Shown here: piece by piece, positions 1 to 7,606 of the stretch
Numbering within the stretch: position 1 is the first letter of the stretch
How the letters are laid out: every line of letters starts with the position of its first letter
From: ZC4RG35 sp964388105
GTDB taxonomy: Bacteria; Actinomycetota; Acidimicrobiia; Spongiisociales; ZC4RG35
NCBI GenBank assembly: GCA_964388105.1
Contig: CAYLYQ010000003.1
Span: forward strand, 1 to 64,000
Direction: 5' to 3'
DNA: 64,000 nt
Notes under the pieces: generated by a model
Told to the model about the DNA's origin: nothing
Seen by the model: only the letters and a program-made list of their open reading frames with translations
The model's database searches: none
Translations under genes and position numbers: made by a program

Positions 1-155
1 GGGGGAGTACCCCGAAGGGGGGAGGGGGCGCGAGCCAGGATTTCTCCCCCGTCGCCAGACGGGGGAGTACCCCGAAGGGGGGAGGGGGCGCGAGCCAGGA
101 TTTCTCCCCCGTCGCCAGACGGGGGAGTACCCCGAAGGGGGGAGGGGGCGCGAGC
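1..155. repeat. 60-base tandem direct repeat, 2.6 copies, with hairpins
   Basis: Bases 1-60 and 61-120 are identical and 121-155 repeat the first 35 bases before diverging. Each junction forms a hairpin: CTCCCCCGTC, loop GCCA, GACGGGGGAG, a 10-pair stem. The tail CGCGAGCGAAGCGAGC is also self-complementary. The repeat precedes the stop codon of the first gene. An inverted, diverged relative occurs at 7853-7920, so this is a dispersed REP-like intergenic element, here tandemly amplified. It may act as a transcription terminator for the minus-strand gene that ends at 164. Confidence 0.9.
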
Positions 156-163
156 GAAGCGAG

Positions 164-1273
164 CTAGAGAGCCCCTTCCATCCGCTCCAGGATGGCGAGC
201 AGCGTGGCTTCGTCGGTGGCGAAGTTGAACCGGGCATGGCCCTTTCCGCCAGGCCCGAAGGGAAGGCCGCCGCTCAGAGCGACGCGGGCCTGCTCCAACA
301 TGACCTCGGCGGGGTCCTCCCAGCCGTAGTCACCGAAGTCGAGCCACGCCAGGAAGGTCGCCTCGGGGAAATGCATCCGGACCCGAGGAAGCCGCTCTCC
401 CACGAACCGGGCGAGGAGGTCTCGGTTGTGGTGGAGGCGGCCGAGGACCCCGTCGAACCAATCCTCCCCTTGGGCGTAGGCCGCCGCCGATGCGATCAAG
501 CCGAAAGTGCCCACACCCACCTTGTCCGGGGTGAAGTACGACTCCCAGATCTCGACATCGCGCTCACTGGTCAGCACGGCCTGAGCGCACTTGAGCCCGG
601 GGAGGTTGTACGCCTTCGACGCCGCGGTGATCGTGATCACCGTCTCCGGATCGAGCGACGCCGCCATGGTGTGGCGGCGCCCGTCATAGAGGATCGGCGC
701 ATGGATCTCGTCCGAGATGACGCGGGCTCCGTGCCGCGCCGCGACCTCGACCACATCGGCGATCTCGTCCGGGGACAGCGAACGGCCCACAGGGTTCCAC
801 GGGTTGCAGAGGACCACGGACCCGGCGCCCGCCGCAAAGGCCCGGTCCAGCCCGGCAGTGTCGATTCGATATGTCCCTGACGAATCTTCGAACGAGGGGA
901 CCTCGATCACCTCACGCCCGGCGCGCTCCACCATGGAGTAGAAGGGGAAGTAGACGGGAGGGTGGAGCACGACGGGGCTGTCGGGCTCGGTGAGATGGAC
1001 GATCGCCCGGCGGCCGGCCTCGATGACGTCGGGCGCCGGGAAGACCCGGTCCGCGTCGATGGCGACGCCGAAGCGCCTCTTCCAGAACCCGGTCGCTGCC
1101 GCAGCCATGGCCTCCTCGAGCGCCGGATAGGGGTATCCGGTGTCGCCGGCGTCGACCGCTTCGTGCAGAGCCGCACTCACGGCTGGGGCCAGGCCGAAAT
1201 CCATCTCGGCCACCCACGCGCACAGCACGTCGGGTTCGTAGTAGTTCCACTTCAGGCAAGGACGGGTGAGCAT
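164..1273 (-). CDS. PatB/MalY-type PLP-dependent C-S lyase (cystathionine beta-lyase-like aminotransferase)
   Basis: Class I/II fold-type I PLP enzyme of 369 residues, near the usual ~390 for PatB/MalY. The N-terminal KWNYYEPDVLCAWVAEMDF matches the family signature (K-W, WVA-MDF), and the PLP-lysine region SKAYNLPGLK is typical of MalY/PatB rather than of aspartate aminotransferases. CNPWNPVGR and SDEIHAPI (pocket Asp) are also present. Family members cleave C-S bonds of cystathionine or cysteine conjugates, giving pyruvate, ammonia and a thiol. It lies 34 bases downstream of the zinc-type permease on the same strand, so it may be the last gene of that operon; whether the link is functional is unknown. 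Confidence 0.85.
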   Translation of the reverse strand: MLTRPCLKWNYYEPDVLCAWVAEMDFGLAPAVSAALHEAVDAGDTGYPYPALEEAMAAAATGFWKRRFGVAIDADRVFPAPDVIEAGRRAIVHLTEPDSPVVLHPPVYFPFYSMVERAGREVIEVPSFEDSSGTYRIDTAGLDRAFAAGAGSVVLCNPWNPVGRSLSPDEIADVVEVAARHGARVISDEIHAPILYDGRRHTMAASLDPETVITITAASKAYNLPGLKCAQAVLTSERDVEIWESYFTPDKVGVGTFGLIASAAAYAQGEDWFDGVLGRLHHNRDLLARFVGERLPRVRMHFPEATFLAWLDFGDYGWEDPAEVMLEQARVALSGGLPFGPGGKGHARFNFATDEATLLAILERMEGAL

Positions 1274-1307
1274 GCGCCCATCATGGCCGATCGAAGGCAG
1301 CGCCGCT

Positions 1308-2147
1308 TCAGGCGGCCGGCAGTGCAGGCCGGAACCGGTCGGCCAGCTCGCGCCCGATGAGGATCGCGAAGAAGAGAACGACGGCGACCAGGGCGATGGA
1401 GGCCGAACCCGCCGTCCCGGCGTGATAGCTGAGGATCAGGCCCGTCACCACGGAGAAGGCGCCGAGCAGGACCGCCAGAGCCATGATCATCGGGACCCTC
1501 TTCGCCAGCAGCGATGCCCCGGCCGGCGGGCCGACGAGCAGTCCGAACACGAGGAGGGTGCCCACCGTCTGGAACGATCCCACGACGACCAACGTGATCA
1601 GCGCGAGAAGGACGAAGTGGGCGAGACGGGGTCGGAGCCCGAGGAGTCGCGCCTTCTCCTCGTTGAAGGCGAGGGCGAGAAACGGGCGGTGGAAGGTGAC
1701 GGTGGCCATCACTGCGACACCGGCGATGACCGCCAAGAGCACGATGTCACCACCGGTGACGCCGAGCGTGTCACCGAACAGGACCGCGGCCAGGGTGCCC
1801 GAGTAGGACGGCACCGTGGACAGCAGGATGACGCCGAGAGCCAGCATGCCCACGAAGAGGAGGCCGATGCCGGTGTCGTCGCCGAAGCTGGTCCGGCTGC
1901 GCACGTAGTTGATCCCGAGGATCATGACCACGGCCGCACCGGCGGCACCGATCAACGGGTTGAAGTCGAAGATGACTGCGAGAGCGATGCCCGGCACCAC
2001 CCCGTGGACGAGGGCGTCGCCGAGAAAGGCCATCCCCCTGATCACCACCCAGGTCCCGACCAGAGCGAGCCCGACGGCAGCCAGCAGCCCTGCGACCAGA
2101 GCCCTCTGCTGGAAGGCCAGTTGGAACGGTTCGATCAGCCAGTCCAC
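1308..2147 (-). CDS. znuB: Zinc/manganese-type ABC transporter permease (ZnuB family)
   Basis: An integral membrane protein of 279 residues with about eight hydrophobic segments, of the ABC-3 family. Recognisable stretches are VIRGMAFLGDALVHGVVPG near the N-terminus and the hydrophobic LLGLRPRLAHFVLLALITL segment. The family forms the membrane channel for Zn2+ or Mn2+ with a ZnuA-type binding protein and a ZnuC-type ATPase. It starts 9 bases after the stop of the binding-protein gene, so the two are translationally close. The ATPase is on the opposite strand, behind the Fur-type regulator. Zinc versus manganese cannot be settled from the permease alone. Confidence 0.88.
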   Translation of the reverse strand: MDWLIEPFQLAFQQRALVAGLLAAVGLALVGTWVVIRGMAFLGDALVHGVVPGIALAVIFDFNPLIGAAGAAVVMILGINYVRSRTSFGDDTGIGLLFVGMLALGVILLSTVPSYSGTLAAVLFGDTLGVTGGDIVLLAVIAGVAVMATVTFHRPFLALAFNEEKARLLGLRPRLAHFVLLALITLVVVGSFQTVGTLLVFGLLVGPPAGASLLAKRVPMIMALAVLLGAFSVVTGLILSYHAGTAGSASIALVAVVLFFAILIGRELADRFRPALPAA

Positions 2148-2156
2148 GACGAGACG

Positions 2157-3056
2157 CTACCCGAGCGCCCGGGCGATCTCCCGGGCGTTGTGGAGCAGGA
2201 GATCGATGAGGGTGGGGGCTTCGCCTCCCGGGTCGGTCAGCGATTCCGTGTGGAGCGGGACGATCTCGACCGGTGTGCCGGCTTCCGCGGCCACGGCCCG
2301 GGCGATGTCGTCGTTGCGGGTGCTGTCCACGAAGATCGCCCGCACTCCCTCGGCGCGGATCAGGGCGACGAGCTCGGCGAGCTCCGCCGAGCTGGGTGCC
2401 CCCGTCGTCGAACCTCCGGGGATCACGGTCCTGAGTATCTCCCAGTCATACCGATCGGCGAAGTAGCCCATGGTGGCGTGATTGGTGATGATCGACCTCC
2501 GGTCCGCAGGCACCGCGGCGAGGATCGTGGAGATCTCCTCGTCGGTGGCGCGGAGCCGGCCGGCGTAGGCCCCGGCCCGGTCGAGCCACCCCCCTTCGGG
2601 GTCGATGGCAGAGAGTTCCGCCGCCACCAGGTGCGCTGCGGTGGCCATCCGAAGGGGGTCCATCCAGACATGGGGGTCGTAGCCGGAGGCGCCGTGGTCT
2701 TCGTGGGCAGGGTCGAGCTCGATCGGGTCGAGTTCGGGGCCAACCTCCAGAACGGCCACGCCGTCGTCCGCCAGGGATTCGAGGACGGCCGTGAGGCCCT
2801 CCTCGAGCCCGAGGCCGTTGGCCACGACGAGGTCGGCGCGCGCCATCGCCGCCACCTGCGCGGAGGAGGCGCGGAATTCGTGCGGATCCGCGCCGATGCC
2901 GATGAGCACTTCCACGGTTGCTTCGCTGCCGACCACGGCGGCCACGACATCTCCGAGGATGTTGGTGGTGACCACCACCTGGGGGGACTCCTCGCCGGCG
3001 CCGTTTCCGCACGCGGTGACGAGGAGGAGGATTGCGAGGGCTGCCTTCTTGATCAT
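2157..3056 (-). CDS. znuA: Metal ABC transporter substrate-binding lipoprotein (ZnuA/TroA family)
   Basis: 299 residues with a lipoprotein signal (MIKKAALAILLLVTACGNG, lipobox LVTAC), so it should be membrane-anchored outside the cell. The cluster-9 binding-protein fold is indicated by GADPHEF, a short acidic/His stretch HEDHGASGYDPHVWMDP, TNHATMGYFADRYDWE and VDSTRNDDIARAVA, which supply the expected His, His and Asp/Glu metal ligands. The long His-rich loop of classical ZnuA is reduced to HEDH. It begins at the divergent Fur/Zur box: CATTAT lies 6 bases upstream of the ATG and no Shine-Dalgarno is visible, implying a leaderless transcript. Confidence 0.9.
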   Translation of the reverse strand: MIKKAALAILLLVTACGNGAGEESPQVVVTTNILGDVVAAVVGSEATVEVLIGIGADPHEFRASSAQVAAMARADLVVANGLGLEEGLTAVLESLADDGVAVLEVGPELDPIELDPAHEDHGASGYDPHVWMDPLRMATAAHLVAAELSAIDPEGGWLDRAGAYAGRLRATDEEISTILAAVPADRRSIITNHATMGYFADRYDWEILRTVIPGGSTTGAPSSAELAELVALIRAEGVRAIFVDSTRNDDIARAVAAEAGTPVEIVPLHTESLTDPGGEAPTLIDLLLHNAREIARALG

Positions 3057-3062
3057 GTGTCT

Positions 3063-3094
3063 ATAATGAGAATCGTTATCAAACAGGCTAACAT
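3063..3094. promoter_or_regulatory. Divergent promoters with a Fur/Zur-type operator
   Basis: The 7-1-7 palindrome TGAGAAT-C-GTTATCA at 3067-3081 matches the Fur/Zur family pattern TGAnAAT-n-ATTnTCA with few changes. On the minus strand CATTAT (3068-3063) lies 6 bases before the znuA ATG; on the plus strand TAACAT (3089-3094) lies 6 bases before the regulator ATG. The operator overlaps the minus -10 element and sits just upstream of the plus -10, so one bound repressor dimer could block both arms and autoregulate the regulator. Confidence 0.8.
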
Positions 3095-3100
3095 CGTCCC

Positions 3101-3544
3101 ATGACCACCGCCAGCCACCATCGCCAGGTCGAATCCCGGCTCGGTGATTCGAACGTGCGCTACACCGCGGGGCGACGGGCCGTTGTTGACGTCCTCGGCG
3201 AGGCCGAAGGGCCGATGAGCGCTGCCGAGATCCACCAGAGGCTCTCGGGCACCGTCCCCCTCTCGTCCGTCTACCGCTCGCTGGCCGTGCTCGAAGAGGC
3301 TGGCGTCCTCATCCCACATTTCGCCGTCAAAGGCCTGACCCGTTACGAACTGGCGGAGTGGCTCCGTGGCCACCACCACCACCTCGTGTGCATCGACTGC
3401 GGCGCTGTGGAAGACGTCACCCTGCCCCAGCCGATGGAGGCCGAGATGGATCGAATCGTCCGCGACATCGGTGGGCTCACCCGCTTCGACGCCGTCAACC
3501 ACTCCCTCGAGATCGAGGGCCGGTGCCCCAAGTGCGCAGCCTGA
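3101..3544 (+). CDS. zur: Fur-family metalloregulator, probably Zur
   Basis: 147 residues. The N-terminal winged helix (about residues 15-80, e.g. RYTAGRRAVVDVL, LSSVYRSLAVLEEAGV) is followed by the dimerisation domain with WLRGHHHHLVCIDCGAVEDV and a C-terminal RCPKCAA. The two CxxC pairs form the structural zinc site of the family, and the HHHH stretch is typical of the regulatory site. Its location between the two arms of a zinc-type importer, next to a matching operator, supports Zur rather than iron Fur. It overlaps the start of the downstream ATPase by 13 bases, so the two are probably translationally coupled. Confidence 0.85.
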   Translation: MTTASHHRQVESRLGDSNVRYTAGRRAVVDVLGEAEGPMSAAEIHQRLSGTVPLSSVYRSLAVLEEAGVLIPHFAVKGLTRYELAEWLRGHHHHLVCIDCGAVEDVTLPQPMEAEMDRIVRDIGGLTRFDAVNHSLEIEGRCPKCAA

Positions 3545-4299
3545 ACGGGTTCGCGGTTCGCGCTCGGGAGGTCGTTCTCGGTTACGGCGACCATGTCGCG
3601 CTGTCCAGCTCCGACTTCCAGATCCCCTACGGGGCACTGACCGCGGTGATCGGTCCCAACGGGGCCGGCAAGTCGACCCTGCTCAACGGGATCGCCGGCC
3701 TCATCGAGCCGATGAGCGGGACCATCGAGGTTGCCGTGGACCGCAAGCGGATCGCATACGTCATGCAGTCGACCAAGGTGCCCGACGCATTGCCGGTGTC
3801 GGTGCGGGAAGTGGTGGCGATGGGTCGCTACGCCACTTCGGGCCCATACCGCCGGCTCGGCGGCGACGATCAGGCCGCCATCGACGGAGCCATGGAACGC
3901 GTCGGGATCACCGATCTCGCCACACGCCACCTCAGCAAGCTGTCCGGCGGGCAGCGCCAACGGGCTTTCGTGGCGCAGGGCCTGGCCCAGGATCACGACA
4001 TCCTCCTCTTGGATGAGCCGCTGACCGGCATCGACATCACCACGGCCGGTGCCATCGACGACGTGATCCACCGCGAGATCGACCAGGGGTGCGCGGTCGT
4101 GATGACCACCCACGACCTCACCGAAGCCGGAGTCGCCGAGCATGTGATCCTGGTGTCAGGCCGCGTGGTGGCATGGGGCCCTCCCGGGGAGGTGCTCACT
4201 GCCGACAACCTTCGAGCGGCTTACGGCCCGGCACTGCTCCACGTCGGCGAGGACCGCATCTTCCTCGACGACGCGGCGCACTTCCCAGTCGACGAGTAG
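3532..4299 (+). CDS. znuC: Zinc/manganese-type ABC transporter ATPase (ZnuC family)
   Basis: 255 residues from a GTG inside the 3' end of the regulator gene; this start gives the usual NBD N-terminus (LNGFAVRAREVVLGYGDHVAL). Walker A GPNGAGKST, Q-loop YVMQSTKVPD, signature LSGGQRQR, Walker B ILLLDEP and switch His in MTTHDLTEA are all intact, so it should hydrolyse ATP. It presumably powers the ZnuA/ZnuB pair encoded divergently. Splitting the importer, with the ATPase behind the repressor, keeps both arms under one operator. Confidence 0.87.
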   Translation: MRSLNGFAVRAREVVLGYGDHVALSSSDFQIPYGALTAVIGPNGAGKSTLLNGIAGLIEPMSGTIEVAVDRKRIAYVMQSTKVPDALPVSVREVVAMGRYATSGPYRRLGGDDQAAIDGAMERVGITDLATRHLSKLSGGQRQRAFVAQGLAQDHDILLLDEPLTGIDITTAGAIDDVIHREIDQGCAVVMTTHDLTEAGVAEHVILVSGRVVAWGPPGEVLTADNLRAAYGPALLHVGEDRIFLDDAAHFPVDE

Positions 4300-4309
4300 C
4301 CCGCGCCAG

Positions 4310-4347
4310 TTGACATGCAAGTCGTTGCTTGCCTATTGTGGCGGGAG
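4310..4347 (+). promoter_or_regulatory. Promoter and ArsR-type operator of the arsR-VOC operon
   Basis: TTGACA at 4310-4315 and TATTGT at 4334-4339 are spaced by 18 bases. Between them lies an inverted repeat, GCAAG (4317-4321) and CTTGC (4328-4332), also readable as GCAA-GTCG-TTGC. The -10 element ends 7 bases before a GTG at 4347, so the transcript is likely leaderless. A palindrome between -35 and -10 is the expected operator position for an autoregulating ArsR repressor. Confidence 0.65.
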
Positions 4348-4619
4348 TGGGCGACATCTACCGGGCACTGTCTGATCCCACCCGAAGACTGATCCTCGAT
4401 GAGCTCGTGGATCGAGACGGTCTGACACTGTTCGACATCTGCACGCGATTGGCAATGAAGCACAGCAACAAGTCGACCCGCCAGGCAATCTCTCAGCACC
4501 TCGCGGTGCTGGAGGAAGCAGGCCTCGTCAATTCCCATCGCGAAGGTCGCACCAAGGTGCACTTCGTCGACACGGGACCACTTGGCGAGATCGCAGACCG
4601 TTGGCCATCCCACCGATAG
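4347..4619 (+). CDS. ArsR-family helix-turn-helix regulator
   Basis: 90 residues from GTG 4347, giving the typical beginning GDIYRALSDPTRRLILDEL. The winged helix follows (SNKSTRQAISQHLAVLEEAG, recognition helix) and then the wing HREGRTKVHFVD. No metal-binding Cys pair such as ELCVCDL is present, so it belongs to the non-metal ArsR group (SdpR/YczG-like) often paired with VOC or START-domain genes. Upstream GTG 4338 and TTG 4329 are possible, but the promoter position favours 4347. It forms an operon with the VOC gene, whose ribosome binding site overlaps this stop codon. Confidence 0.85.
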   Translation: MGDIYRALSDPTRRLILDELVDRDGLTLFDICTRLAMKHSNKSTRQAISQHLAVLEEAGLVNSHREGRTKVHFVDTGPLGEIADRWPSHR

Positions 4620-4627
4620 GAGCACCA

Positions 4628-5020
4628 GTGAAACCACGACTGCACGTCACCAACGTCCTCGTCGACGACCAGGACAAGGCCCTCGCCTTCTATACCGAAG
4701 TGCTCGGCTTCCTCCCCAAGAACGACGTTCCGACAGGCGCGTACCGTTGGCTGACGGTCGTGAGCCATGACTCACCGGACGGTGTGGAGCTCCTGTTGGA
4801 GCCAGACGAGCATCCTGCTGCTCAGGAGTTCAAGAGAGCATTGGTCGAGGACGGCATGCCCTACACGTCGTTCGCTGTGGAGGATGTGCACGCGGCCCAC
4901 GCCGAGCTCGCGTCCAAGGGAGTCCGGTTCACACAACCCCCGACTCCGATGGGCCCTGTGGTCACGGCCGTTCTCGACGACACCTGCGGGAACCTGATCC
5001 AGCTGGTCAGCCCGGCCTGA
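4628..5020 (+). CDS. VOC (glyoxalase/bleomycin resistance/dioxygenase) superfamily protein
   Basis: 130 residues starting at GTG 4628, chosen because AGGAG (4618-4622) stands 5 bases upstream. Two beta-alpha-beta-beta-beta repeats are visible: RLHVTNVLVDDQDKALAFYT at the N-terminus and MPYTSFAVEDVHAAHAELA in the second half, ending in DDTCGNLIQLV. Possible metal ligands are His in the first strand, Glu in GVELLLEPD and His in DVHAAHAE. The enzymatic role cannot be assigned. Pairing with an ArsR repressor suggests an inducible detoxification or resistance function. Confidence 0.8.
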   Translation: MKPRLHVTNVLVDDQDKALAFYTEVLGFLPKNDVPTGAYRWLTVVSHDSPDGVELLLEPDEHPAAQEFKRALVEDGMPYTSFAVEDVHAAHAELASKGVRFTQPPTPMGPVVTAVLDDTCGNLIQLVSPA

Positions 5021-5059
5021 CACCCGCCAGGCGGTCTCGAACGACCACATCTCCGGCAC

Positions 5060-5809
5060 TCATCCTCGTGGATGCGGAGCGTCCAGCGTGAACCCGTACG
5101 GCAGCTCCAGACGGTGTGCCGTGAGGAGGTCCGGGCGAGACAACAGTTCGCGCGTCGGCATGTCGGAGACCACCACCCCTCCGTCCATGACGACCGATCG
5201 GGAGCAGAGCTCGAGGGCGAACGGCAGGTCGTGGGTGATGACGAGCAGTGTCACGTCCAGACCCGAGAGGGTCTCCACCAGCATCCTGCGCCCCGCGGGG
5301 TCGAGCCCTGAGCCTGGCTCGTCCAGCACGAGGATCTCGGGGTCCATCGCCAGGACCGTCGCCAGGGCGGCCAGCCGCTTCTCCCCGCCGCTGAGGTGGT
5401 GCGGGGGGCGATCGGCGAGCTCCGACGCGTCGACCTGATCCAGGGCCCGCGCCACCGACTCCTCGAGCTCGTCCCCCCTCAGGCCGAGGTTGGCCGGGCC
5501 GAACGCAACATCCTCGCCGACGGTGGGCATGAACAGCTGGTCATTGGGATCCTGGAAGACCAGCCCCACCCGTCGCCGGATGTCGCCCACCGTGTCGTCT
5601 GCCAGATCCACACCGCCCACGATCACCCTGCCAGACGTCGCCCGCAAGAGGCCGTTGAGATGAAGAGCGAGGGTCGTCTTGCCCGCGCCGTTCGGTCCGA
5701 GCAGGGAGACCCTCTCCCCCGGCTGGACCACCAGGTCGACACCCGCCAGTGCCTCCCTCCCGTCCGGATACGAGAACCTGACCGATCTGACCTCGAGAGC
5801 CGCGGTCAC
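5060..5809 (-). CDS. cbiO: ECF transporter ATPase for cobalt/nickel (CbiO-like)
   Basis: 249 residues from GTG 5809; the open frame runs further upstream but that part overlaps CbiQ in another frame and is not coding. Walker A GPNGAGKTT, Q-loop FQDPNDQLF (the ECF-typical QxPDxQ-like form), signature LSGGEKRL, Walker B ILVLDEP and ITHDLPFALE are intact. It is the energising subunit for the CbiQ/CbiM pair. The start codon overlaps the cbiQ stop by 4 bases, indicating translational coupling. Confidence 0.88.
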   Translation of the reverse strand: MTAALEVRSVRFSYPDGREALAGVDLVVQPGERVSLLGPNGAGKTTLALHLNGLLRATSGRVIVGGVDLADDTVGDIRRRVGLVFQDPNDQLFMPTVGEDVAFGPANLGLRGDELEESVARALDQVDASELADRPPHHLSGGEKRLAALATVLAMDPEILVLDEPGSGLDPAGRRMLVETLSGLDVTLLVITHDLPFALELCSRSVVMDGGVVVSDMPTRELLSRPDLLTAHRLELPYGFTLDAPHPRG

Positions 5810-6570
5810 GAGACCACCAAAGCCAGAACGGCGACCACTGCGGCGACTGCCGGACCGGCGAGGGCTGCGACCCAAGCCATGACGGGCACCGGCGCCCTGT
5901 CGAGCACCGGCATCTCTCCGGCATATCCCCGGGCCGCCATCGCCATGTGCACCCTCTCCCCCCGCTCGTATGACCGGATGAAGAGAGCGCCGGCGGCAGA
6001 GGCGATGGGCTTCACCTGCCACAGCCACCGCGGGTCGTGCCCTCTCGCCACCATCGCCTGCCGCATTCGGGCCATCTCACCGGCGATCAGCTCCAGGTAC
6101 CGGATCATGAATCCGGCAATGGAGACGAACACGGCAGGGACCCTGAGTGCCCTCAGCCCTTGGAGAATCGCAGGGATCTCGGTCGTGGCCACCAGGACGA
6201 TCGTGGCGCCGGCGCCGAGAGTTGCCTTGGCGATGATTCCCCACGCCGCCCAGAGACCGTCGCGGGACACCGTGACCCAGCCGAGGTCGATTCGCTCCCC
6301 GGACCCGACGAACGGGATGAGGAAGGCGAAGAGAATGAATGGGAGGGTTCCCGCCAGCCGGACGAGGAAGAACCGCAACGGCACCTTCGCCACCACGAGG
6401 GCTGACGCGAGCAAAGCCGCGTGGACGCCGAACGCCCACATCGCCCGAGGCGGCGTCACGGCGACTGCGACCACGAACAGCAACGCCGCGGCGACCTTCG
6501 CCTCCGGAGGCGCGGCGTGCACGGGACTGTGCTCGTGGACGTAGAGGGCGTGGGCGTGCCCGGCGCCCAT
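5806..6570 (-). CDS. cbiQ: ECF transporter transmembrane subunit CbiQ
   Basis: 254 residues, several membrane helices, with the family's conserved first segment (SPVHAAPPEAKVAAALLFVV, normally 'D-P-R-x-K') and the cytoplasmic coupling region (ERGERVHMAMAARGYAGEMP, the second A-R-G motif of T components). CbiQ links substrate-binding CbiM to the ATPase. A His-rich N-terminus (GAGHAHALYVHEHSPVH) could transiently bind Co2+ or Ni2+. It lies 3 bases downstream of cbiM, so cbiM-cbiQ-cbiO form one operon. Confidence 0.88.
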   Translation of the reverse strand: MGAGHAHALYVHEHSPVHAAPPEAKVAAALLFVVAVAVTPPRAMWAFGVHAALLASALVVAKVPLRFFLVRLAGTLPFILFAFLIPFVGSGERIDLGWVTVSRDGLWAAWGIIAKATLGAGATIVLVATTEIPAILQGLRALRVPAVFVSIAGFMIRYLELIAGEMARMRQAMVARGHDPRWLWQVKPIASAAGALFIRSYERGERVHMAMAARGYAGEMPVLDRAPVPVMAWVAALAGPAVAAVVAVLALVVS

Positions 6571-6573
6571 CGA

Positions 6574-7506
6574 TCAGGTCGCCGGTGTGGGAGGTCGCTC
6601 GCGGACGGCGCGCACGATGCCCCAAGCCACGAGGAGTGTGATCAAGGTTCCGGCGATGCCGGCGACAGCCAGACTGAGCGTCTCGTTCTCGATGCCCCGA
6701 GTGGCATAGTCGGCGAACAGGGAGTCGGACCAGTGGTGGTCACGCCCCTGGTCGACGAAGCCCTCGGTCTCGGCCACCCATTCCAGGCCGTCGGGGTTAT
6801 CCACGGCGAATTGGCTGACCACCGCCGCCACGACGAAGGAAACCAACAGGCCCCCGATCAGGAAGGTCCGGATGGGGACACGACGCTTCGGCTCGGGGCC
6901 GAGCTCGACCCCGGCCGCGCCGTGGACCAGGTCGGGGCGGGATGCGAGCACCGCGCCGACGGCCAGGGAGCTGATCACCGCCTCGCCGATGCCGATGAGA
7001 GCGTGGACGCCGACCATGGCGGCGAACACCTGGGTGAACGGGATGGGGGCGGTCGCCCCGAAGAGCCACTGAATGGAGAACGCCATCGCCGAGAGGACCA
7101 CCGACGCCCACGCAGCGAGCGCCGTCGCTCCGATTATCCCGCCGCGCCCGGAGGGCAGCATCCGTCTGAAGATCCCGTAGAGGGCATACCCGCCGTAAGC
7201 CGGGATGATCGCCATGTTCAACACGTTGTAGCCGAGGGCGGTGAGGCCGCCGTCTGCGAACAGAAGGGCCTGCACCACCACCACGACCGTCACCACGAGC
7301 GCTCCGAGATGGGGACCGAGCAGGATGGCGGCGAGGGCACCACCCATGAGATGCCCGGTGGTCCCGGCGGCGACCGGGAAGTTGAACATCTGAGCGGCGA
7401 ACACGAACGCGGCGGTGATCCCGGCGAGCGGGACAGCCTTCTCGTTCAGGGTCTGCTTGACGGACCGCAGAGCGACACCGACGGTCCCGGCGCTGATCAC
7501 ACCGGT
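6574..7506 (-). CDS. cbiM: Cobalt/nickel ECF substrate-specificity protein CbiM fused to a CbiN/PDGLE domain (5' end lost in gap)
   Basis: About 310 residues remain; the start, normally MHIPDGxL (which supplies metal ligands), lies in the run of N. The CbiM core is recognisable from AAQMFNFPVAAGTTGHLMGG, NMAIIPAYGGYALYGIFRRM and AMVGVHALIGIGEAVISSLA, with conserved His. After about residue 220 comes a C-terminal module with a hydrophobic helix, DNPDGLEWVAE and a last helix, i.e. the PDGLE/CbiN-like auxiliary subunit fused in the same chain. It binds the metal ion and works with CbiQ/CbiO. Cobalt versus nickel is not determinable here. Confidence 0.88.
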   Translation of the reverse strand, partial: TGVISAGTVGVALRSVKQTLNEKAVPLAGITAAFVFAAQMFNFPVAAGTTGHLMGGALAAILLGPHLGALVVTVVVVVQALLFADGGLTALGYNVLNMAIIPAYGGYALYGIFRRMLPSGRGGIIGATALAAWASVVLSAMAFSIQWLFGATAPIPFTQVFAAMVGVHALIGIGEAVISSLAVGAVLASRPDLVHGAAGVELGPEPKRRVPIRTFLIGGLLVSFVVAAVVSQFAVDNPDGLEWVAETEGFVDQGRDHHWSDSLFADYATRGIENETLSLAVAGIAGTLITLLVAWGIVRAVRERPPTPAT

Positions 7507-7606
7507 NNNNNNNNNNNNNNNNNNNNNNNNNNNNNNNNNNNNNNNNNNNNNNNNNNNNNNNNNNNNNNNNNNNNNNNNNNNNNNNNNNNNNNNNNNNNNN
7601 NNNNNN
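7507..7606. other. Assembly gap (100 N)
   Basis: Exactly 100 unknown bases, the conventional scaffold filler, so the true length is uncertain. It removes the 5' end of cbiM and the 5' end of the Fur-family gene; these are divergent, so their shared regulatory region is lost too. The missing piece should be at least about 300 bases (CbiM N-terminus plus regulator N-terminal half). Confidence 0.95.

Noticed and set aside
1..155. CRISPR array
   Set aside because: Repeat units abut with no spacers and differ in no base; it is a tandem hairpin repeat, and no cas gene is nearby.
236..880. Long plus-strand open frames opposite the first gene
   Set aside because: Arg/His/Pro-rich composition with no domain; GC-rich antisense shadow of the PatB-like gene.
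1266..3104. 612-codon plus-strand open frame
   Set aside because: Runs antisense through both zinc importer genes, has a charge-rich composition and no recognisable motif.
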